Shown: positions 56,490-64,000 of the stretch, in pieces
Numbering within the stretch: position 1 is the first letter of the stretch
Layout: each line of letters opens with the position of its first letter
Source of the DNA: Cycas panzhihuaensis
Taxonomy: Eukaryota > Cycadophyta
Length of the DNA: 64,000 nt
Reading direction: 5' to 3'
Assembly: GCA_023213395.1 (NCBI GenBank)
Contig: CM041465.1
Coordinates: forward strand, 50,227,741 to 50,291,740
Position numbers and translations under genes: made by a program
Notes under the pieces: generated by a model
Told to the model about the DNA's origin: nothing
What the model saw: only the letters and a program-made list of their open reading frames with translations
Database searches by the model: none

Positions 56490-57180
56490 CCTATATTGGA
56501 GAATCCTCCTTCAAAGCTCCTACCGCTTCCTAAGATGATCCTTGTTTACCCTAGTCATTATGATTTCCAAAGGGCACTTCCCCAATCCACTGTGAAGGGG
56601 AAGCCCTTCTCTATCATCAATGAGCTTCATACCATACCTATAGGGATGTCCATAATGGACGTTGTGAGAAGTTGCCTAGAGCAATGCACTCTCCTCTTGG
56701 AGACTTTAGGGTTAGTCGATGCTTTCATTCATGCTTTAGGGATTGCCCCACACCGCGAACCCATTATCTCGTTCAACCTTAAAGATCTTCCTCCCACCGG
56801 TGAAAGGGAATGCCAATGGCACTACCCTTTCACTATATCCATAAACATGCCTAAATGTACTCTTTGAAGAACTATTGTAGATAACAATTCTTCCGTCAAT
56901 ACTATGCCCTTGCGAATCATACAAGAGTTGGGCATAACAGCTCTTGAGCCTGTCCCACGGCATTGTCAAGGCTACGATGGTAGTGAGAAAACGCCTTTAG
57001 GGTTAGTTTCCATTCCTCTTACCCTCAAGGACAAAATCGTCCTCATTGACATCATAGTCCTTGACATAAACATGGACTATAACCTTTTGTTAGGATGTCC
57101 ATGGCTCAATTATATGGGAGTCGTGTGTTCGTCCCATTAGAGGCAACTCAAATTCATCCACAAAGGGCGAATGAAGGTTG
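56490..57180 (+). pseudogene. TatC aspartic protease
   Basis: 56496-56867 covers the linker with Ser-Ile-Met-Asp-Val-Val-Arg-Ser. After a TGA the protease continues with Val-Asp-Asn-Asn-Ser-Ser (the Gly of the active-site loop is changed), Met-Pro-Leu-Arg-Ile-Ile-Gln-Glu-Leu-Gly (56904 on) and Leu-Leu-Leu-Gly-Cys-Pro-Trp-Leu (about 57085). Confidence 0.75.
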
Positions 57181-58930
57181 TTTCCCGAGATCCTCCTCCC
57201 ACCAAACAGGCGCATCAATCCTATCAAGTGGTTCATGACTAGACGAAGGGCAAAAAGGGCCCATCTACTTACACTTTTGCTTGCTCTATTGACATTATTA
57301 GTTTGTCATGTTCAGAAGAAGGCCATTGCCCTTCTTCCTCCGACCTTATTCGCTTCACCCCTATTAATATGGGGAGTTATGGGTTACCTCATCTTATTCG
57401 GCGACAATGAGTCCAATGGTGAGGATGAGGATCCCCCTCATCCTATATCCCTCCTGAACATGAGTCAAGGGCGCTTCCTTTATTTCAAGTCCCAACCTAA
57501 AGCCTCTTCCATTGAGGAACCTAGTCCTCCTCCTGAGTTAGATATCATTACTCCTGTCTCTTTTGTGATTTCCTATCTCACTTCATCTTCCACCTCATTA
57601 CCCTCCTCGAGCAATGAGGTGAGGAAACCTCATGTTGCCTATCATATGAGATTGCCCTCTGACTCTTCCAAAGAGTCTCCTGACTATATTAAGTGGTGGG
57701 TCGACTGATATGGTCCCATTGCTCCTCCTATCCCTCATTCCTTGTCTTCTCCAAGTGTAACTATCTATGGGATAGATTGCTTCGAGAACGACAAGGCCTT
57801 ATTAGAGCATCTAGTGGGCTTCATAACCAATCTCCCTCTTGGTCACCATAAACTTGGTTACCGGATGGGTCACCCTTAGCCGACCCAAGTCTACCTTCCT
57901 CTTCTTCGCCCCTTCCTATTGACCAAGCCCCCTTCACTTCAAGGAAAGGAATGCCATGTGCTTCGGGACAACCAAGGACATCGTCCTTGCTCCTGGCAAG
58001 GTCATCAAGGTGGGAACGGAGCATTCCCCTAAAGAAATGAAGGAATACACCCTTCTTTTTCATGAGTTCTGTGATGTCTTTGTGTGGGATTACACTGACA
58101 TGAAGGGAATAGACCCTTCCATTGTCACCCATAACCTTACTACTATTCTGAGAGCTCATCCTGTGTGACAAAAGCAGTGCCCCCTCCATCTTAAGCTCTC
58201 CACTACTGTGACAATAGAAGTTGAGAAACTCTTGGACATAGGGTTGATCACCTCCATCGATTACCCTAAGTGGGTCTCAAACATCGTTCCTATTACTAAA
58301 AAGAACAGAATGATCCAGATATGTTGATTTTTGTGATATTAATAACACACATCCTAAAGATAACTTTCATTTACCTTTCATTGATTAAATCATTAATTAA
58401 ACCACTGGATGGCTTGCTGGATGTCATTAATCATCAATTGAACCATTAGTTCTGTGATGTCCTTGATGGATGGCTTCCCTAGGTATAACCAGATCCAGAT
58501 CTCTCCTAAAGATCGTTGTAAAATGGCCTTTACCACTCCTTAGGGTACCTTCGCTTAGAAAGTGATGCCCTTTGGACTAAAAAATGCAGGTGCCACTTAC
58601 CAAAGGGCGATGTGGTTCATCTTCCATGACCTCATAAACAAAACCCTTGAGGTCTTCATGGATGACATAATAGGTCTTTCACGTAAAAGGGCCCACCATC
58701 CTAGTAATTTGCATGCCATCTTTACCAGGTATCACAAATATCATGTGAGCTTAAACCCTCTTAAATGTATGTTTGCCATAACAGTCGACAAACTCGTCGG
58801 TTTCCTTGTTTTAAGACAAGGAATCCAGATTAATCCCGATAAAGTTAAGGTTATCCTTGACATGCCTCCTCCCAAGACTCAATGGCAAATTAAACTATTT
58901 TAGGATAGATTAGGTTTTCTTAGGTATTTC
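57181..58930 (+). pseudogene. TatC reverse transcriptase with linker
   Basis: 57178-57708 is an open linker. 57956-58168 leads into reverse transcriptase with Met-Lys-Gly-Ile-Asp-Pro-Ser-Ile. The fingers (58170-58500) are broken, including a local duplication-like disturbance near 58385-58460 around CATTAAT. 58562-58903 is open for 113 codons and has Met-Pro-Phe-Gly-Leu-Lys-Asn-Ala and the catalytic Val-Phe-Met-Asp-Asp-Ile-Ile, so the active-site motif lost in TatB is kept here. Confidence 0.8.
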
Positions 58931-58934
58931 TTAA

Positions 58935-59440
58935 TAAACTTCATCATAAACGCTAAACCCCTTACTAATATACTGAAGAAGGGGGCCCTTTTCATTTGGT
59001 CTCCAAAGGCCTAGGAAGCTTTCGAAGAGCTCAAGAGAGCCTTAGCTTCTACCCCAATCTTAGCGTCTCCCCTCTTCGATTGACCTTTTATCCTTTACAT
59101 CTTGGCTACTGATGAATCCTTAGGGGCTATTCTTGCTCAAGAGGATGATGCAAGAACTGAGAGGGCTATCTACTTTATCAGACATACCTTAGTTATTATT
59201 GAGCTCAAGTACTCCCCTACTAAGAAGGAATACCTCACCTTGGTGCACGCCACCAAGAAATTTAGGCATTACTTACTTTGTAATACCACTAAAGTGATCG
59301 TTCAATTTAATCCCTTAAGATACCTCCTAACTCGATCTAACTTGATAGGTAGGACCAACAAGTGAGCCATCCTCCTTTAAGAGTACAATCTCCAAATCAT
59401 TAATAGGAAGTCAAAGAAGGGGATGGTGGTCGTCGAATAG
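58935..59440 (+). pseudogene. TatC RNase H
   Basis: 59102-59365 is open: Ala-Thr-Asp-Glu-Ser-Leu-Gly-Ala-Ile-Leu with the first catalytic Asp, Lys-Lys-Glu-Tyr-Leu-Thr-Leu with Glu, and Val-Gln-Phe-Asn-Pro-Leu, where the third Asp is Asn. It is flanked by fragments with several TAG and TGA codons. The Lys-Lys-Gly-Met-Val-Val-Val-Glu end is followed by TAG at 59438. Confidence 0.75.
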
Positions 59441-59559
59441 GTAGTTAACACATAGATCCCTAACTCTTCAAATACTCATGTTGATGATTCCTTGCTGGAT
59501 GAGCCTATCTTTTCCATTCAAGACTCATCCCTCCATCCATTGGATGATAGTAAATAGTA

Positions 59560-60780
59560 TGGGGATATCGTACAATGTCTCACTGAATAGTAGTATCGTC
59601 CTGATGCTAGTGATAAGGTAAGGTCATGTATTAGGGCCACTGCTAGGTAGTACTTCCTCATAGAAGGGGTGTTGTACAAGAGATCCTTCAATGTGGTCCT
59701 CCTTCACTGCTTCAACCTTGACGAAGTGAACCAGATACTTTGTGAGTGCCACAACGGCATTTGTGGGGGTCAATCCATGGCCTAGAGGATCCTTTGCAAG
59801 GGTTACTATTAGTCGTCCCTCTTTAAGGATGCCCATGCCTATGCCTTACGATGTTGTAGGTGTTAGGATAATCCTAACGACATCCATTCGCCTTCCAAGG
59901 CCCTGCATCCTATTACCTCTCTATAGTTGTTCTCACAATGGGGAGTAGACCTCATTAGGGCCATAACCCCTTCTTCTTCATTGCAGCATAAGTTTATCTT
60001 GACCACAATGGAGTATTTTACTAAATGGGCTAAAGCGGTCCCCTTGTCTTCCACTTCTGGTAAGACTATAGCTACTTTCATTTACCAGCATATTATCTGT
60101 CGATTTGAGGTTCCTGATATCTTAATCATAGATAATGGAACTCCCTTTTGCAATAAGGAAATGGGTGAGCTTTGTGGGAAGTTCAGGATATCCCATAAGA
60201 CTTCTTCTCCTTATTACCCTCAAGCCAATGACCAAATCGAGTCCTTCAACAAGATTCTGATAAACATCCTAAAGAAAACCATTGCTCAATCCCAAAAGGA
60301 TTGGTACCTTCAACTTCCCTCTGCTTTATGGGTGTATCATACTTCCATTTGCACAGCCATAGGGATGACCCCTTTCTCCCTCATGTATGGAACTAAGGTG
60401 GTCCTCCCTTTGGAAGTTGAAATCCCCTCCTTACGTGTCTCCCTTCATGGTCTTATTGATGGGGAATCCTATTATTAACCCTGCCTCATTGACCTCAAAG
60501 CTTTAAATGAGAGGTGTTTGATCATATATAAAGTGAATCTCACCTCTAAAGCTAGGGCATGAAGAATGTATGACAAACATCTTTTCCCTCACCCTTTGCA
60601 TCCTAGGGACCACATCCTTAAGCTAGAATATCTCCACAATCACTTGTCTAAATTCAAGCCTAAATGGGCTGGTCCTTTTGTCATTCTCGAAAGCATCAAC
60701 AATGGCGTATATGGGATCATAACAAGGTCTCAAATTTGAGAAAGTTATCAATGGTAAATTCTTGAAGAAGTTCTATGTAT
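59560..60780 (+). pseudogene. TatC integrase
   Basis: The zinc finger is degraded (Cys-His-Asn-Gly near 59750; Cys-Cys-Arg-Cys changed near 59850). 59927-60478 is open for 183 codons and retains the whole catalytic triad: Trp-Gly-Val-Asp-Leu, Ile-Ile-Asp-Asn-Gly-Thr and, 35 residues after that Asp, Gln-Ile-Glu-Ser-Phe. It ends with Thr-Pro-Phe-Ser-Leu-Met-Tyr-Gly and a TAA at 60476. The C-terminal domain continues in fragments to Lys-Phe-Leu-Lys-Lys-Phe-Tyr near 60770. This is the best-kept Tat integrase in the window. Confidence 0.82.
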
Positions 60781-61430
60781 GACCTTCCCTACTCTTGAGT
60801 AGATTAGGCACACCCCTTCTTCCCTCATGCTTTGAAATGAGCCTAAACTACCACTCTAAGTATGTCCCCATTCCCTCTTAACCATAGGTGGGAAGGCATC
60901 TTGGAGTGGCTTCTCATCATCGTGGTTCCATTGCTTATATTACATCTTTTTCATTTCTCTTCCAAGGGGAACCTCTCCTCCTATTTGGCTGTGTAAAACT
61001 TCTATCGCTTCCAAGCTCAAAATTGCACCCCAACTAAGGCCTTATGCTTGAGTATCTATACTCCTTCCTTGTCCTTATTTCCTTTGCATATATGTTATGC
61101 TCATTCGATGGACATGCATGGCTCTCCCTCTCCTAGCCTCATACATGCCTACCACCTATATACATGGTGGTCGTGTATTCCCACTACGAGTGCGATGCTA
61201 CACGAAAAGAAACGTGAGTGTCATCCCCATGATCTAACAACAAAAACCATAACAAACAACTAAAACCATCATGATCCATAATCTCTCGTACACCTATGTA
61301 CCCATATCTCCATGCATCTATCTCTCTATGCATATGTATAAGCAAATAAATAAATGAGCAATACAACAACATCATAAAACCATCACTATATCATCGTCAT
61401 GGGTTAAATGGGGTACTAATTGGCCCCTGT
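60781..61430. other. TatC spacer between integrase and antisense gene
   Basis: Homologous to the TatB spacer (shared GAAATGAGCCTAAACTACCA near 60833-60852). No coding signal; probable convergent 3' untranslated regions. Confidence 0.5.
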
Positions 61431-61538
<108 letters not shown>

Positions 61539-61679
61539 TATCATACAATGTCATATGGTACATCATCCTCAAGAAGTTGGAATCCTTGCAGGGAGGAGTA
61601 CAATCATGTGTCTATATATGGTGTGACTCCCTGTAGGTCCAATGCTTTCCTGCGAAAAAATAATCATGCATTTAAGTCT

Positions 61680-62316
61680 TCGGTGCCTGCCCTCATGGGG
61701 TATCATCTCCTCGCCTGTGAGACCCCTCGCCAGGAGACCACATGCCGCCTAGGCTCCTTCGTCGTCATTGTAAGCTCCTTGTCTTGCTTCCCTTATCCTG
61801 GGGCCTCATATAGGTCGTCGTCATCGTGTGAGTATGAGACCTGCTCCACGATGATCTAGCAGTAACCTACTCTACCAGCTGGTCATATCCTACCTGGATA
61901 TGATCCCTCTCCTCCTCTACTCTCTAGAGTCCCTCCTCTAGCATGACAATCTTGATACAACTCTGATCATCTCTGCCTACTACTCCTCCTCCTTAGGCCT
62001 CCAATGCTTAGACCTAGCCTTGTAGGGTATCCCTCTCTATGACTACCTGGTTGCTCTCTATGTGGAGTCCATCCAGCTCTCCCTAAAGTTGTCTTATCCT
62101 TACTTGGTGTCCTTGGGACTCCAACGCCTACATATCTATAGCCCTGATCAATGGGGTGAATGTCATTGTATATACCCTCACTAATCAAGGCTCCTCTCCA
62201 GCTTGGATGGGAGGTTGTCCCTCAACATAGACCTGGGGGAATAACTCCTGGACTACTACCTCTAATAGCCTCCCCATCTCTGTCGCACCTGCCAAATCAT
62301 GTACACCATATGTCAG

Positions 62317-62367
<51 letters not shown>

Positions 62368-63666
62368 AGCATCAAAATCAAATCAAAGTAAGCTATCTAA
62401 GTAGCTAGTAGTCGAAAGATATCGAGTAAGAGTATTGTCTCACCTCTTGGGATAGCTGGCTCCTCCGCTCTGACGACCACCTCCTTCGCAAGAGCTCCCT
62501 CAACTGTCGGTCCTCCCTCCTCTACCTTTGGTACTACCTCTCCTATCTCTTGGACTGTTGGGGCATCTCTTACCTCTCCTCCTCCCTTTATCATGGATAT
62601 TGTTGCCTCTACTGCTACTACTATGGCCACTATTGCTACCGGTGACCCGCCTACTACTCTCCCCTTGCCTGGTGGCGCGTGTCATGGCCTATCTCTCCTC
62701 GTAGGTGATGATGGGCATGCCTCTCCTCCTACAGCTCCTTACAGGATTACCTCTCCTCCTGCAATGCCTAATGGGCCTGTCCCATCACCCCCATTATTGC
62801 CTCCACTCTTGTCAGGCTCATCTCTTAGCTCCCCTATTGTGTCATCACTCTCCCAGTATACCCCTCTATATGGGTCCATAATATAGTCTACCAGGGTGAG
62901 AAGGTCTAACAACGTTACCTCCACTAACCTCTAGATATATGCATGATCCTCGGTTTCTCTAAACTAAGTCTGCCACCTATGGACCATGGGCACCCATACT
63001 AAGATTGGGTGCGGTCCCCCGGATGGTGCCATTGCTCTAAAATTGTCAAAAACTAGCACTAGAGTAGGGCGCAATACGAGAATCCACCTCTCCATACTAC
63101 TCAAATGGTATCCAACTATACCACCATGTTTGTTGTTATCAAGGCAGCCTAGTCTAGCCTCTCCCCAGCCTTACATCTCCTAACTGTGGCCATCCATCCA
63201 CCCAGAATATCCATGTAGTTCTGTAACAGAACAAAATGGCTATTGTAATGAGCTTCCTCATCCGAGGAATCCTGAACATCACCATAGCCTAAATCAACAC
63301 TTGTTGTTGGTCCCACCTGCCCTAACTTATGAAATATAGAGCCACCTCTGTGTGTGCAACATTTGTGCTAGATAATGTGCCCAATGATGCCAACTCTCCT
63401 CCTATTGGTACCCCTAGAATCCTCCTAATATCTCTTGGTGTGATAGTAATGTCTCCTACCTGGGGGAGATAGAAAATGTGTCGCTGTCAATCCTAGTAAA
63501 ATACTATATCCATTATGAGGTGTCGATCTGATGCATATTGGGGTATCCTGATAACCTTCAAGAGCCTGTAATGTCTCAGGATCGTCCTGTCCCTCTGCGA
63601 CATCATCTCTATAAAGCTCAACATCACAACTTTGATGTTCTCACAATTGTCCACTGTGATAACTGC
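61680..63666 (-). pseudogene. TatC antisense gene: plant-mobile-domain-like protein
   Basis: Minus strand. Exon 2 runs 63666-62444: Met-Leu-Ser-Phe-Ile-Glu-Met-Met, then Tyr-Leu-Pro-Gln-Val-Gly-Asp-Ile-Thr-Ile-Thr-Pro-Arg-Asp-Ile-Arg-Arg-Ile-Leu-Gly, Thr-Thr-Trp-Ile-Phe-Trp-Val-Asp, Gly-Gly-Pro-His-Pro-Ile-Leu and a Glu/Val-rich tail. Exon 3 runs 62288-61680: Thr-Glu-Met-x-Arg-Leu-Leu-Glu-Val-Val-Val-Gln-Glu-Leu-Phe-Pro, Gln-Pro-Pro-Ile-Gln-Ala, ending near Glu-Glu-Met-Ile-Pro. Stops are fewer than in TatB exon 2 but still disabling (for example two in the approach to the core motif). Exon 1 would lie at about 64200, outside the window. Confidence 0.7.
62289..62443 (-). other. intron 2 of TatC antisense gene (inferred), with (AT)22
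   Basis: 155 bp, donor CCAAGAG|GTGAGAC, acceptor GATTTGGCAG|GTGCGAC, phase 1. It shares TATCTTTCGA-like sequence with the TatB intron. A 44-bp AT dinucleotide run (62321-62364) explains the extra length. Confidence 0.7.
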
Positions 63667-64000
63667 CTGCAAAACAACCCAAACATTAGTCTAAATACCT
63701 TTCATAGCATGTCATGTCACCCCTGGGATGTCTCTTGCTCTAATTGGATGAGTCAAGCCATCCTTTTGGGCCTCATTTCTTATTTTTTCCATCACCTTAT
63801 CTCTACCCCGTATTAAACTCTCCGGTGCTACAAAGTTTGATATGGGCCCTGTTGAGATTTTCACATCCCCTCAACAGCCCTGTGGCAAACTCCATGACAC
63901 CGCGATCTTTACCATAGGGCCATTGTTTCCCCCCCTAGAAGGAGGACACCCAAAAAAAACCCCAAAAGTATCCTGAGTGGGCCAAGGCTTGGCCAACAAG
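63667..64000 (-). other. inferred intron 1 of TatC antisense gene, continues outside
   Basis: The acceptor GTTTTGCAG|GC at 63667 is conserved with TatB. The block CAAACTCCATGACACCGCGATCTTT (split here as CAAACTCCATG at 63887 and ACACCGCGATCTTT at 63897) resembles both the TatB intron hairpin and the 20-bp LTR repeat. No coding signal on the plus strand beyond a short meaningless frame (63538-63816). Confidence 0.4.

Overview
The window looks like nuclear DNA from a seed plant with a large, repeat-rich genome. I find no host housekeeping gene, no rRNA or tRNA gene and no bacterial gene organisation. Almost all of the 64 kb can be assigned to nested LTR retrotransposons of three plant groups: Ty3/gypsy of the Tat lineage, a Ty3/gypsy chromovirus, and Ty1/copia. 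Every coding region is broken by stops, frameshifts or deletions, so the species cannot be named from this sequence. I use the names TatA, CHR, COP1, COP2, TatB and TatC.

Layout. 1-21323: TatA, plus strand, an old Tat element whose left end lies outside the window. Its 3' LTR is split by CHR (13914-19434, minus strand), a structurally complete 5.5-kb chromovirus with a perfect target duplication AAAGG; the unoccupied site is preserved at 70-74 in the other TatA LTR. 21340-50677: COP1, minus strand, a copia element spread over three pieces (21340-22332, 29958-31216, 47354-50677). It is interrupted by COP2 (22333-29957, minus strand, copia) inside its RNase H region and by TatB (31217-47353, plus strand) between its integrase and reverse transcriptase regions. 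50678-64000: TatC, plus strand, a relative of TatB that appears to have landed in the COP1 primer-binding site and runs off the right edge.

How the parts work together. Each element carries or once carried gag (capsid), protease, reverse transcriptase, RNase H and integrase between direct LTRs, with a primer-binding site after the 5' LTR and a polypurine tract before the 3' LTR. Hand comparison of LTR pairs gives about 95% identity for CHR, about 91% for COP2 and roughly 87% (165-bp sample) for TatB. This agrees with the nesting: CHR and COP2 are recent, TatB is older, and COP1 and TatA are older still.

The most interesting content is in the Tat elements. Downstream of integrase each carries an extra gene on the strand opposite to gag-pol. 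In TatB and TatC it encodes a conserved protein with a plant-mobile-domain-like motif and an acidic C-terminal half. It is interrupted at the same codon phase by a homologous GT-AG intron, and in TatB it is preceded by a minus-strand TATA box and a candidate first exon with a strong splice donor. An intron can survive retrotransposition only if it is antisense to the genomic RNA, so this looks like a captured, intron-bearing gene carried by the retroelement. The Tat elements also carry a second, archaeal-type RNase H; it lies before the antisense gene in TatA but after it in TatB.
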